This document shows positions 49,501 through 61,964 of a DNA stretch of 64,000 nucleotides, in pieces; position 1 is the first letter of the stretch; every line of letters starts with the position of its first letter. Under the pieces are notes generated by a model. That model had not been told where the DNA came from, did no database searches, and saw only the letters and a program-made list of their open reading frames with translations. The position numbers and the translations under genes were made by a program. This stretch comes from Schistocephalus solidus. Taxonomy: Eukaryota > Platyhelminthes > Cestoda > Diphyllobothriidea > Diphyllobothriidae. The stretch lies in NCBI GenBank assembly GCA_017591395.1, contig WEDG01012274.1, positions 35,846 through 99,845 on the forward strand. The letters run 5' to 3'.

Positions 49501-52055
49501 TACGCCTGTTTCTTGCCTAATGCTGTATTTCATGTTCAAAAAGTTTACCAGTTCCCCTGTATTTCAAAATTAACTCTATTTGCAATCCTTTCTCTGCTGC
49601 GGAAAGCCACATTTTCTTATTGCTTGTGCATCAATTAAGATGTGTCTCTATATCCAGAGGAAAATTCCTACAGTTAATACAGGTTTTTCAGGTACAACTG
49701 CATAGGATTCTAACTGGTATGTAAGCAGCATTAAAAAACCTATAGAAAACCATGCCGATATCTACAATTTTACTCTACCTTGATGCAGACTTTGCACATA
49801 AATGTGTGATATTATCTCAGGCACTGAGGTATTACCCTAAACATTAACCTCAGTAGGAATTTGTTTTCTGGCTCACTTATGGCTACAATTATATGCATAT
49901 CATTACCTTAGATCGATCAAAAAACTTAACAGCTTCGACAAATTTTCTGCACGTATAACTACGATGCATTGGTTGAGCTACCATGTAAACTTCCTTGATT
50001 GGTGATGATTCTCGTTAGCAAATATCAAAATGTAGCTTTACTATATTTTCTTATTGAAAGCAAACGTGAATTTTAAATTAAGGTATAAAAATTAATGAAC
50101 TGAAAATTATATACCTTTCGAGAATATTAAACTGACATCGTTCAATTGCGAATACAAAACGTCTATCTGCCATGCGTTTTGTTAATATTGCCACAAATTT
50201 GCAAAATTTTGCTTTTAAGCTGTATTTAAATAGCTACTTGTGCTAAGCATAAAATAATTCAAATCGACAGCAGGATTCGCTTTAAAGTTCATCAGTTTTC
50301 TTCATAAACTTTTTAAAATGAAAACCACTTTCATAAGCACATCTTAATTCTTTATCGAATAAATTTTTTCACCTTTTTGTGGCAAAAAAAGTCGTCTCAT
50401 TTCCCAATAACAAAAGAATAGGGTAATCCGTCTTTGGATATAAGCTAATCAAATTTCAACTCTCTATGAATATATACTTAACGCTGATAGTGAAGAAATA
50501 TTTTTTTGAACACAGAACTATGCTTTTGAATAAAACACAGTATTTATACTAGGCATGGCAGTTGATAAAATTAAAAATTTACAAAGCGCTAGATATAAAT
50601 CATGGCATGCGATTTCATAATTGTATATGGTTACCATGATGGTGTCTTTTTTTACTGCTGCTGTCCTTTTGCCGTTTAATGATCCGACTATGTAATTGCT
50701 TTTTAAAACCATATGAATATAAAGTAATCTTTTCTGTAAATACTAATAATTGGCCCATTTGGGCTAAATATTTGAGCTTGTATGCATTGCAGACTGGATG
50801 ACGTTACTTGATCTTGCTCATGGTTATTTAGATATAAAATACGCTCAGCAAGAACACAAAGCCGTTAAAATATTTAATGTATGTATTTCTTCGACAATTA
50901 TTTCATTGACTATATTCTTTGAATTAAAGGTGTACTTTGGGTGATAAGAGTCCTGTTTAGCCAAGATTGAGGTGTGTATCACTGGAACCTGCTGCCTTCC
51001 ATGCATGACCAATGGGTTGGTTTAAGGAACTAGTTGGTGGCAGATGTCGCTAAAGTATGCTCTGTTTCACGCACTGCAGTCTGTTTGATAGCGTTTAGGC
51101 CTCCGAGAAAACCGAGTTTAATAAGAACGTTGTCTAAGAACTCAACTGTTGCATAGAATTAACTTAAATGCCAGAAAAGCCCTTAAACGAAGGTCAAAAT
51201 GCAAACGCTGAGAAGTAAACTGGGCACATTGCATTGGCTTATCGATAAGTTAAAACGGTATAGCTTATCTCATTAGTATGATTGTCTAAAAAGAAAACTT
51301 AATCAATATCTATCTACCATGCTAGTCCTTAAATAGTTTTATGTGATTGTGTTTCAGTTCCTATGGGTGAAGGGCTTTATCGGTGAGGAATTCCTGGTTA
51401 GTCATAAAACTCCTGTTGCATTATTCATTAACTCAGCCCATGTATACAACGTCCTTCTAGCCTATTTTAACATTCACTTATCACCGTTTGGCCTCTTAGT
51501 TAATTAGTAATTTCTTAATAAGTTATCAAAACTGTTTAAGCACACCATATATACACATGGCACATAAATGAAGACACTATTTAATTATCAACTTTCGTAT
51601 AACTTTGAAACAAAAATCTCACGTCGTGTAATGGAAGTTGCAATAACTACTCATAGCTTAATCGCACATTTGACTGAAAATTTGTTCCTAATCAGGGGAT
51701 GTGTTTGCCAGAATTAACGTCAGCTGATTTCTGAGCAACGATTTTTACTGTGAGCAAGTGTTACGGTTTGATTTAGCGTTGCAATACTGAAAAGCCGTCA
51801 TTGAAACGCAGCTGAAAAACCCAGTCATGACTGCGGCCCACAGGATATGCTGGCTGCTTATGAACATTTTTATATGCAACATGCCAGGAAATGCACTTTG
51901 ATATCCCCTGCAGCTTGATGTTCAATTGGACAGAATCTTAAACGCAAACTCTCAGATTTTACATAAAAGTCTTATAGCGGCGCAGACATTTGAATGCCTT
52001 TATGGGTATAATTAAAAGGCCACGTCCATAAACCCAACGTGAATTTGTGCAAATG
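43531..52055. other. Intergenic DNA without a confirmed gene
   Basis: AT-rich, with only short chance frames. One exon candidate is listed separately (45.74 kb). A somewhat GC-richer stretch at 48.6-48.8 kb has no recognisable motif. Confidence 0.55.
45743..45976 (+). CDS. Possible single exon of unknown gene
   Basis: Plus-strand frame preceded by an acceptor-like tgattgtag and containing a donor-like GTATGA near 45939. It encodes FYHSEDKWVRWNEYSRYFG, TPKYKCNDRLGGTYSGIRN and ICLDKPNL. The C-x(n)-GG-x(n)-CLD spacing reminds me of the stretch before the core of METTL24/Methyltransf_22-type proteins, but I found no following exon with the expected YSFG motif. It may be chance; treat as a lead only. 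Confidence 0.2.
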   Translation: MQQGPHPMQHFINNLTPFYHSEDKWVRWNEYSRYFGTPKYKCNDRLGGTYSGIRNICLDKPNLSSSMKDMKTVFATK

Positions 52056-52461
52056 TTAGTAATTAAAGCTCCCTTTAAAGGCGAAGTGTAAACATGCCTG
52101 CCTGTTTGATGTTTTCTGCCTCTGGGAGTGTTTTCTATTCTTTAGTAAGGAGTCAAGAAAAGGATCGAAACCCGCACAACTAATCAATGCTGAACTGTCG
52201 GCAAACAGGGAGTCTTTGGTGGGAAGAAATAGTATATTGCCCCTCAGACTGGTATCAATACATTCTACTTTATCTCGGCTCCGTTTTAAAGCCAAAAGAA
52301 GTAGATTTTACGGCCTCCTCTATTCTCTGATGCATCCAAAAAACTAGTTTCCTGAAGCAAGATGCTAGTAAGACCAGCATTACCGAAACATGGCAGACTG
52401 ATTCCCTCCAGTAGTCGTTTTCGCCAGTATGGCCTTCAAACAGGATACGCAGGAGTAGCAT
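52056..52461 (-). mobile_element. RTE/CR1-like reverse-transcriptase remnant
   Basis: Two minus-strand frames overlap at 52270-52295 with one frameshift. Joined by eye they follow the finger region of non-LTR reverse transcriptases: ENDYWRESV (for NNWRGI-LL), VFWMHQRIEEAV, FGFKTEPR (for AGFR-GR), SRDKVECIDTSL (for S--D-I-TLR), and LISCAGFDPFLDSLLKN (for Y--F-DF-KAFDSL). Every block has substitutions, so the element is long dead. The remaining RT and any endonuclease are not seen nearby. Confidence 0.55.
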
Positions 52462-52562
52462 GTGGCGCTTGAGTAGACGGGAAAGATAAGTCTCAGTCTG
52501 TGATGCTGGATGGTAGTTGAAAATGCACGAATAAGAGGTCGAGCTCTAACTTCTGTGCGCCA

Positions 52563-52565
<3 letters not shown>

Positions 52566-52608
<43 letters not shown>
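52566..52608 (+). repeat. (TA)n microsatellite
   Basis: About 20 TA units, flanked right by tttcgggtctgaccctaaaa. Confidence 0.95.
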
Positions 52609-52609
<1 letters not shown>

Positions 52610-52858
52610 CGGGTCTGACCCTAAAACGTCATGTCCGAATCACCTGACTCCATGTCCTGCACTTAATTATTTCAGAAATTATTAACCCGGTTATTCTCTG
52701 GAGTCCATATACCAGAAACCGCATAGAGAACGCTGGGGGACCCACCGAGGAGCCGAACCCCTCGTTGCTGTGTCACACAGCAGCAGAAACATCGGCGAAA
52801 CACGTGTCTGGGCTTTTAACTAGTATCTATGTCGGAAGTACGGTATAACGTCTTTGCC

Positions 52859-52876
52859 ATATATATATATATATAT
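52859..52876 (+). repeat. Short (TA)n at the 3' end of a minus-strand SINE
   Basis: Nine TA units directly next to the reversed SINE tail, in the place of a simple-repeat 3' tail. Confidence 0.85.
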
Positions 52877-53093
52877 GGGGGCTCACCGATCTGCTTAAGG
52901 GACATGTATGTTCCGTTGTGCCCTGGAGCTCAGACTAGAGCCGTTGCAGGCGGTCGCATAGCGATGTGTAGCATATGATTAAATGGAACCCACAAAGACA
53001 AGGGAGACCGGAATGGCCATTTCTGGCTTATTAGCCATCATCAGCCAGTCATACCCAATCAAAAAGTGTGGCACACCTGGGATTCGAACACTT
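52877..53093 (-). repeat. SINE copy with full 3' tail, minus strand
   Basis: Reversed tail (gctcaccgatctgcttaa, then gtgccctggagctcagacta, gcgatgtgtagcatatg) from 52877 to about 52985, then reversed core (acaagggagaccggaatggc, cagccagtcatacccaatc) and a B-box remnant (gggattcgaacac). It defines the tail sequence of this SINE family. Confidence 0.8.
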
Positions 53094-53205
53094 TACATTT
53101 CATCATATGCTACACGTCGCTATGCGACCGCCTGCAAGGGCTCTAGTCTGAGCTCCAGGGTACAACGGAACACACATGTTCTTAAGCAGATCGGTGAGCC
53201 CCAGC
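53094..53205 (+). repeat. SINE tail copy, plus strand, inverted to the left arm
   Basis: catatgctacacgtcgctat, gcgaccgcctgcaa, ctctagtctgagctccaggg and aagcagatcggtgagcccc are the inverse of 52879-52985 with few differences. The two arms of about 108 bp enclose about 110 bp, so the single strand could fold into a long hairpin. Confidence 0.85.
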
Positions 53206-53245
53206 ACTATGATCATATTCCCCGATCACAACCGACAAAACAACG

Positions 53246-53411
53246 AGCCCGTGGCTCAATGGTAGAGCGTTCGACTCAAATACCAAAGGTCGTGGGTTCG
53301 AATCCCACGTGTGCCACACTTGGGATTGGGTATGACTGGCTGATGACGGCTAATAAGCCAGAAATGGCCATTCCGGTCTCCCTTTTCTTTGTCGGTTCCA
53401 TTTCATATGAG
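53246..53411 (+). repeat. SINE copy, best-preserved head, plus strand
   Basis: tRNA-like head: GAGCCCGTGGCTCAATGG (A box), tagagcgttcgactc, and a perfect T-arm GTGGGTTCGAATCCCAC. The core follows: tgggtatgactggctgatga, ggctaataagccagaaatgg, ccattccggtctcccttttc and tttgtcgg. It ends at ttccatttcatatgagtga and runs into (TA)n. Intact A and B boxes make this the copy most likely to be transcribed by Pol III. Confidence 0.85.
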
Positions 53412-53412
53412 T

Positions 53413-53450
53413 GATATATATATATATATATATATATATCTATATATATA
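53413..53450 (+). repeat. (TA)n linking the SINE to the satellite array
   Basis: An almost pure TA run with one C, followed at once by the first satellite unit (gcacaaatatgttgctaaga). Each satellite unit also begins after a short catatatata. Confidence 0.9.
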
Positions 53451-56400
53451 GCACAAATATGTTGCTAAGAGTGCAACAGGCAAGACGCAGACAGCTCGTT
53501 TCATCATTACCGATCATCAGCATCATATGCCTTGTGCAGTGAGGGTACATAAAACAAGCCAAACAAGTGCGTAACACTCACTAATGTGCAAGTGACAGTG
53601 ATCTCATTTGTCCGCTCGCCAGTTATTTTACGCCGATAACGAACGTTGTGTCATAGGACACATACCATATATATAGCACAAATATGTTGCTAAGAGCGTG
53701 CCAGCAGCGACGCAGACAGCTGTTTCACGGTCATTACCGATCATCAAGTACATCATATGCCTTGCGCAGTGAGGTACATAAACAAGCCAAACAAGCGTAA
53801 CACTCACTAATGCGGGTAAGGATCTCACTGATCCCATTTGTCCGCCCGCCAGTTACCTACCGCCGATAAACGAACGTCGCTCATAGGACACATACCATAT
53901 ATATAGCACAAATATGTTAAGTTAAGAGTGCAACAGGCAAGACGCAGACAGCTGTTTCACGGTCATTACCGATCATCAGTACATCATATGCCTTGTGCAG
54001 TGAGGTACATAAACAAGACAAGTGCGTAACACTCACTAATGTGGTAAGCGATCTCTACGATCCCATTTGTCCGCCCGCCAGTTACCTACCGCCGATAAAC
54101 AGCGAACGTTGCGTCATAGGGGACACATACCATATATATAGTACAAATATGTTGCTAAGAGTGCAACAGGCAAGACGCAGATGCAGCCGTTTCACGGTCA
54201 TTACTGATCATCAAGTACATCATATGCCTGGTGCAGCGAGGTACATAAACAGTTGCCAAACAGGCGCGCACACCTTTACTCATCGCGGGCAAGGATCTCA
54301 CTCGATCTCATTTGCCCGCCCGCCAGCTGGCTACCGCTTCGATAAACGAACAAGTGTAAGTCATAGGACACATACTACATATATAGCACAACATGTTAAG
54401 CAGAGTGCAACAGGCAAGACGCAGACAGCTGTTTCACGGGTCATTACCGATCAGTACGGCACATGCCTGTGCAGTGAGGTACATAAACAAGCTCAAAACA
54501 TGCGCACACTCACTTCATGCGTGCAGGGATCTCACTCGGATCCCATTTGGTCCGCCCGCCAGTTACGACCGCCGATAACGAACGTTGCGTCGTTGTGATC
54601 GCATGAGCATATATAGCACAAATACGCTGCTAAGAGTGCTGGCAGGCAAGAGCGCAGTTTACAGCTGCTGCACGCCGCTACCGATCATCAGCACATCATA
54701 TGCCTTGTGCAGTGAGGTACATAAACAAAGCGTAAACAAGTGCGTCACACTCACTAATGTGGCAAGTGATCTCACTCGATCCCATTTTGCCCGCCCGCCA
54801 GCTATTTCGCTTACCGCCGATAAACGAACGTTGCGTCATAGACACATACCATATATATAGCAATAAATATGTTGTTAAGAGTGCAACAGGCAAGACGCAG
54901 ACAGCCGTTTTCACGGTCATTGACCGATCATCAGCACATCATATGCCTTGCGCAGCGAGCGTACATAAACAGCAAACAAGCGCGCAATACTCACTACGTG
55001 GTAAGTGATTTCATCGATTCATTTCGTCTCGCCTCGCCAGCTACCACCGGCGATTAAACGAACGCCGTGTCGTGATGACACATACCATATATATAGCACA
55101 AATATGCTGCTAAGAGTGCAACAGGCAAGACGCAGACAGCTCGTTTCACGGTCATTACCGATCATCAGCGTATATCATATGCCTTGCGCAAAGGAGTATA
55201 CATAAACAAGCCAAACAAGCGCGCAACACTCACTACGCGGGCAAGGATCTCACGATCTCCATTTGCCCGCTCGCCAGTGCTACTCATCGCCGATAACGAA
55301 CGCCGCGTCACAGACACATACCTATATATAGCACAACATATGTCACAAGAGCGCAACAGGCAAGACGCAGACAGCGGTTTCACGGTCATTACCGATCATC
55401 AGCACATCATATGCCTTTGCGTGCAGTATACATAAACAAGCTTTCAAACAAGCGCGCAACACTCACTACGATGCGGCGATGCTTTCACTTCGACTCTCAT
55501 TTCGTCCGCTCCGCCAGCTCATACCGCGGGCGATAACGAACGCTCGCGTCATAGGACACATACACATATATATAGCACAAATATGTTGCTAAGAGTGCAA
55601 CAGGCGACGCAGACAGCTCGTTTCACGGTCATGACCGATCATCAGCACTATCATATGCCTTGCGCAGCGAGGTACATAAACAAGCTCAAACAAGCGCGCA
55701 ACACTTTCACTAATGCGTAAGGGGCACTCGACTCGATCCTCATTTGCCCGCTCGCCAGCCGTTTAGTCGCCGATAAACGAACGCTGCGTCATAGGACATA
55801 CCATATATATAGCACTAAATATGCGCATAAGAGCGCAAAACAGGCAAAGACGCAGACAGTCAGTTTCACGGTCATATATCGATCATCAGTTATCATCATA
55901 TGCCTTTGCGCAGTGAGGTACATAAAACAGCCAAACAAGCGCGCAATACTTCACTACGGGCAAGGATTCACTCGACTCATTTGTTCGCTCGCCAGTTACC
56001 TACTGCCGATAAACGAACGCTGCGTCATAGGACACATACCATATATATAGCACGCAAATATGCTGCTACAGAGCAACAGGCAAGACGCAGACAGCTGTTT
56101 CACGGTCATTACCGATCATCAGCACATCATATGCCTTGGTGCAGCGAGTATAAACAGTTTCAAACAGCGCGCAATACCTGCACTGATGCGTCGACCATCG
56201 ATCTCCATTTTGTCCGCCCGCCAGTTACCTACCGGCGATAAACGAATGCGCGGCTTCATAGACATATCATATATATAGCACAAATATGTTAAAAGCTAAG
56301 AGCGCAACAGGCAAGACGCAGACAGCCGCTTTCACTCATTCGGTCGACAGCACGATCATATGCCTTGCGCAGTGAGGTACATAAACAAGCCAAACAAGCG

Positions 56401-59400
56401 CGCAATACTCACTAATGCGCAAAGGACTACTGATCTCATTTGCCCGCTCGCCAGTTACCTACCGGGCGATAAACGAACGCTGCGTCATAGACATATACAA
56501 TACCATACATAGCACAAATATGCTGCTAAGAGCGCAACAGCAAGACGCCGACAGCCGTTTCACGGTCATTACCGATCATCAGCGTATCATATGCCTCTGT
56601 GCGCGCGAGGTAAGCATAAACAAGCCAAAACAAGCGGCGCAACACTTCACTACTGCGGCAAGGATCTCACTTCGATCTCATGGTCGCTCGCCCGTTACCA
56701 TTACCGCGATAAACGAACGTCGCGTCATAGGACATGCACATAGCATATACAATGCAAACATATGCTAAGAGCGCAACAGGCAAGACGCAGACAGCCGTTT
56801 CACGGTCATCACGATCATCAGTACATCATATGCCTCGCAGTGAGGTACATAAACAAGCCAAACAAGGGCGTAATTTCACTACTGCGGGTAAGCTGATCTC
56901 ATCTCGATCCCATTTTGTCCGCCCGCCAGTTACCTACCGCCGATAAACGAACGTTGCGTCATAGGACACATACCATATATATAGCAATAAAATATGTTGC
57001 TAAGAGCGCAACAGGCAAGACGCAGACAGCTGTTTTCACGGTCATTACCGATCATCAGCATATCATATGCCTTGCGCGAGGCACATAAACAGTTCAAAAC
57101 AAGCGCGCAATATGCGGCAAGCGATTAATTTGATCTCATTTGTCCGCCTCGCCAGTTACCTACGGTCGATAACGAACGCCGGTGTCATATATACATTACA
57201 TATATATAAAGAAAATATGACGTTAAGATAACGGCAAGGACGCGACGTCGTTTCACGGTCATTACGATCATCGCGCATCATGCCTTGCGCAGGAGGTATA
57301 TAAATGCCAAACAAGCGGCGCAATACCACATGCGGCGATTCACGATTCATTTGCCCGCTCGCCAGCCATCGGCGATAACGAATGCCGGGTCATAGACAAT
57401 ATATATATACACAGTCATGCTCGCTGCTATTAAATGGTGCGCGATGCAGCATTGTGCCGCTCTCGAAGTCATTGGCTTCATCGTCGCCATCTTCTGGCGC
57501 AGCGAGGTTATTAAAACGATGATAGAGATTTTATCGACCGCATCGATCAGCATATAGCGCCAATAAAATATGCCGCCAAGAGCAACAATATGGGCAAGAC
57601 GCGACAAATGCTCTTCACGGTCATTACGATCATCAGCACATCATATGCCTCGGTGCAAGAGGCAATATAAAAGCCAAACAGCGCGCACAATTTCATTAAT
57701 GCGGCGATTCATCGATCTCATTTCCAGTTCGCCCCGCCAGTTACCATTGCCGATAACGAATCGCTGTCATAGACACATACTATATGCAGCGTCATTATGT
57801 CGCTAAGAGCGCAACAGGCAAGACGACAGTTTCATTTAACATACGATCATCAGCAATATCATATGCCTTGCAGTGAGTGTACATAAACAAGCCAGTAAAC
57901 AAGCGCGCAATACCTACTACGCGGCAAGCGACTACTCGACTTCATTTGCCCGCTCGCCATTACCTACCGCCGATAACGAACGTTGCGTCATAGACATACC
58001 TACGCTACATATAGCAACAACATGTTGGGTTAAGAGCGCAACAGGCAAAGACGCGCATACTTGCCAACGGTCAATACCGATTATCAGTATCACATGCCTT
58101 GCGCAATACAAACAAGCCAAACAAGCGCGCACATTTTACTAATGCGGCAAGGATCACCGATCTATTTGTCTGCTCGCCAGCTACTACCGCCGATAAATGA
58201 ATCGCCGCGTCATAGACAACATACATATAGCACGATATTATTATGAGGCAATAGGCAGATCGCAGACAGCTGTTTTATCGACATACGATCATCGGGCATA
58301 TCATGCCTTGCGCGAGGCATACAACGCCAAACAAGCGCGCACAATCATCAATGCGGCAAGGATCACCGGATTCATTTGGCTCCGCTTCGCCAGTTACTTC
58401 ATTGCCGATAACGAATGCCGCGTCATAGACACATACCATATATAGAAGTAATAAATATGTTGCCATGCAACAGGCAAGATGCAGACAGTTGCTCTCACGG
58501 TCATTATCGATCATCAGTACATCATATGCCCAGCAGCGAGGTACATAAACAGTCAAACAGCGCAATATCATCGTATAGACCGACCGCATCACCGCCCGTC
58601 AGTCATTTGGTCGCCGATAAATCGAATGCCGGTGATAGACATTATAGCACAAATATGTCGTTAAGCAGATCGCAGATAATTGTTTAATTTATTACCGATC
58701 ATCAGCACATCATATGCGCAGCAACGTCAAACGCAATCAATTTCATTACCGGTATGATTCATCGATTCGATTTATTCGCTTCGCCAGTTTAATTTGGTCA
58801 TCGATAACACCGCGTCATAGACACATAATATATATATGCATAATAAATATGTTCGTTAAGAGCGCAACAGGCGAAGACGCAGACATCGCTTCATCATCAT
58901 TACGACATCATAATCGGCTACGTCTTGCGCGAGGGCATAAACAATAAACAGCGCGCAACACTTCACTGACGTATATGATCTTCATCGATCTCTATCGTTC
59001 GCCTGGTTAGTTAATTTTACTAATTGCCGATAACGAACGGCTGGTATCATAGGACACATAATATATATATAGCACAATATTGTTGTTAAGAGCAATATAA
59101 GACAGCAGACAGCCGTTCACGGCCATACGATCATCAGCATATCATATTTGCGCAGCGATATACATAAACAGTTTAAACAGCGCGCAATACTTCATTGACG
59201 CAGACCACCGACCATTTGGTTCCGCTCCGCCGTCATCGTCGATAACGAACGCCGCGTCAGCGATCAATAATACCAATATATAGCGTTAATAAATATGTCG
59301 GGTTAAGAGCAACAGGCAAGACGCAGACAGTCGTTCACGGTCATTACCGATCATCAGCATAAGACATACGCCTTGCGCAGCGAGTACATAAACAGCTGAA

Positions 59401-60420
59401 ACAGCGCAATACTCATTATCGCGGCAAGGACCTTCACTGACGATTCGGTTCGCCCGCCATTACCTATCGTCGATAACGAACGCTGCGTCATAGACACATA
59501 CATATATATAGCACAACATACCGTTATGAGCAACAGGCGAAGACGCAGACAGTCGCTTCACGGTCATTATCGATCATCAGCATCATATGCCCAGCAGCGA
59601 GGCATATAAACAGTTAAACAAGGCGCAACACCACCATCGTGGTTAAGGATCTCATCGATCCCATTTGTCCGCCCGCCGTCACCAATCGTCGATAAACGAA
59701 CGGTATCATGATCAATATCATTATACATACAAATATGTTGTCAAGAGCGCGTAACGGCAAGACGCGACGTCATTTCACGGTCGTCAATGATCATCAGCGA
59801 ATGATCATACGTCTTTGCGCAGCGGTATACATAAATACAAACGCACCACGTATGATCTTTACTGATTCATTTTGTTCGCCCGCCAGCGTCATTTATCGTC
59901 GATAGAACGCTGCGTCATAGACATACATTACATATAGCTAATAAATAAGCCGTTAAGAGCGCAACAGGCAAAGACGCAGACAGCCGTTTCACGGTCATTA
60001 ATGATCATCATACATCATACCGGCAGGTATCACAAACGTCGGAACAGCGTAACATCACTATCGTATGATCACTTCGACCATTTATTCGCCAGTTATCGCC
60101 GATAACGAACGGTTATATCATAGACATACGATACATACAACATAATAAGACGCAACAAGACGCGGTGACGGTCGTCACACGATCATCGCTGGTCATCACA
60201 TGCCCTTGCGCGCGAGTATGGCCACAAACAAACAAGTAATACTTCATTAATGCGGTATGATTCATCGATCCATTTGGTTCGCCAGTTGTCATCGCCGATA
60301 ACGAACGTCGTACCAGGACACATACCATATATATAGCACGAATATTATTGAGAGTAACGCAACAGGCACGCGACGTCACTTTGACGGTCGGTCATCGATC
60401 GATCATAATAATCATATATA
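53451..60420 (+). repeat. Satellite array, about 31 units of about 200-245 bp
   Basis: Unit landmarks in order: gcacaaatatgttgctaaga, gtgcaacaggcaagacgcag, acagctgtttcacggtcatt, accgatcatcagcacatcat, atgccttgcgcagtgaggta, cataaacaagccaaacaagc, gcgcaacactcacta, gatctcatttgtccgcccgc, cagttacctaccgccgataa, acgaacgttgcgtcatagga and cacataccatatatata. Starts I located: 53451, 53676, 53906, 54141, 54386, 54616, 54860, 55096, 55331, 55575, 55812, 56050, 56278 and 56512, and on the right 59072, 59511 and 60336. Left units measure 225-245 bp; right units shrink to about 200-228 bp through many small deletions. The unit length is not a fixed multiple of three, and open frames inside (for example a 201-codon frame at 53993-54598) arise from the repeat. 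No protein is supported. Confidence 0.95.
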
Positions 60421-61964
60421 TATATCTTTATGATATGAGAACAAAAGGCGATTCAGGATCATAATATCGTCTCCGACGTCAAAGCATAACAGCTTCATCG
60501 TCGGAAGCAGCATCGCACGGCGTCCGATAAGCAATCATAGCGATAATCATTTCGTAACACAGGGCCGATTGACGGGTTTATCTAACAGCGCATATCGCAG
60601 CGATGACGGGATGTAACCAGAATAGCCGATCATCGCCATGACATTAATTGCGACATTCGGTATCAGCGGAGGATTATGGTCATACGTCTTCGTTAATATA
60701 CGGTTTGATCAGCCGGAAGTCAATCGCTCAACCGGCATCGGACCTTTATGCCTTTGCTTCGAGAGTCAGTTTGCATTCGATTGCATGTCTTCGCATGCTT
60801 CGGGGTAGAATTTCGATACAGCACCGACTGCTCGTCGGCCTCGAATTCTTTTCGCGGTTGACTGCATTGCCCGTCTCCAGCCTTCGCGCTCGATTCACGC
60901 CTGACTCCATCGTCGCTTCCGTTTCGTCGTTCGATTAACCACCGCGCCCGGAAAATCGGCAATGGACAACGTCGATCTGACGCATTCGCATTGATTTCAA
61001 TGAAAATCGCTTTCTTTCGACCGCATTCGGTTTTGGGAAAGCGTGCCGTCACCGGCACAGCCCGCCCAGGATTACCACCGATTTTCCACTGCCTGCCGGC
61101 AATCAGCCACAATTTTCCTGCTCGCTGACGCACCACTTCGCGATACGATTTGACCGGAGCGATAGTTACTGATTTCCACCGCGAAGCGGCTTTGGCTCCA
61201 TAACTCAGTTCTCGAATATTGGAATTTACGATGGCGATTCGATCTCAGCTTCGACCCTGAATGGAAGGGTGTCTCACCAGCATTGAACACGGCGTCGGCG
61301 TCACGGCGCGCACGCCTGACTTCGGTTGCCGGACCAGAAATGCGTTTGATTTGCCAGCCTGCTCCGCATTGAGCGCACCGCCCACGGCGAAAGGCGCCGG
61401 AGTGGCAAAAGAGCCGAAGCCTTTCGTTCCATCACGCTTCGCCCGCAGTCTTCGCACCAACAGCGTTCGGGCGCTGACGGTGACGCCCGTATTTGTCGCA
61501 CTTCTGGCAAACCGAAGCCAGCCGCATGGCAGTTTTGATGACGCAACGCCCGCGGACCTTCGTGCCGAAATAGCCTGCTCCGGCAATGGAACGCAGAACG
61601 TGAACAAACGCGGCATGAATGATCAGCTCTTCAGTCGTTCGATGACCAGCGACGTCACGGCCGAATCGTCGCCTGCCCCGCATTTCATAGCGCCCAGGAC
61701 CGGCTCGGAGCAACGCCTTCATGACAGCTCGATCATGGCATATATCGGCGAATCGGTGCGTCAGCATCAATGAATTCGGTCCCAAAGAACAATACCGAAG
61801 TTCGCGACGCCATCGACATTGTCTTCCCAGCCAGCTTCGGTGCCGATCTGCGCTCAGCCGAAGAAACGACCGCGATATAAATTGATGGCAGCAGGCACCG
61901 GATTGCAACTTCGCAACCAACAGCGCCAGCGACCATCTGATCCCAGCGCGCGCGATCAAGTTCG
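60421..61964. other. GC-rich, non-satellite stretch of unknown origin
   Basis: After a short TA-rich seam (60410-60430) the composition turns GC-rich and CpG-rich, most strongly at about 60.93-61.74 kb. Frames are open on both strands at once (for example 61261-61773 plus and 61432-62004 minus), which is what high G+C alone produces. I recognise no protein with confidence. It could be the degraded start of the second array, foreign (bacterial or phage) sequence joined by misassembly, or true junction DNA. Confidence 0.35.

Noticed and set aside
53993..54598. 201-codon open frame on the plus strand, the longest in the window
   Set aside because: It lies wholly in the satellite array and is built from repeated unit pieces in shifting frames. 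No domain, and neighbouring units do not keep it open.
53451..60420. CRISPR-like array
   Set aside because: The units repeat along their whole length with no unique spacers, and the setting is a eukaryotic genome.
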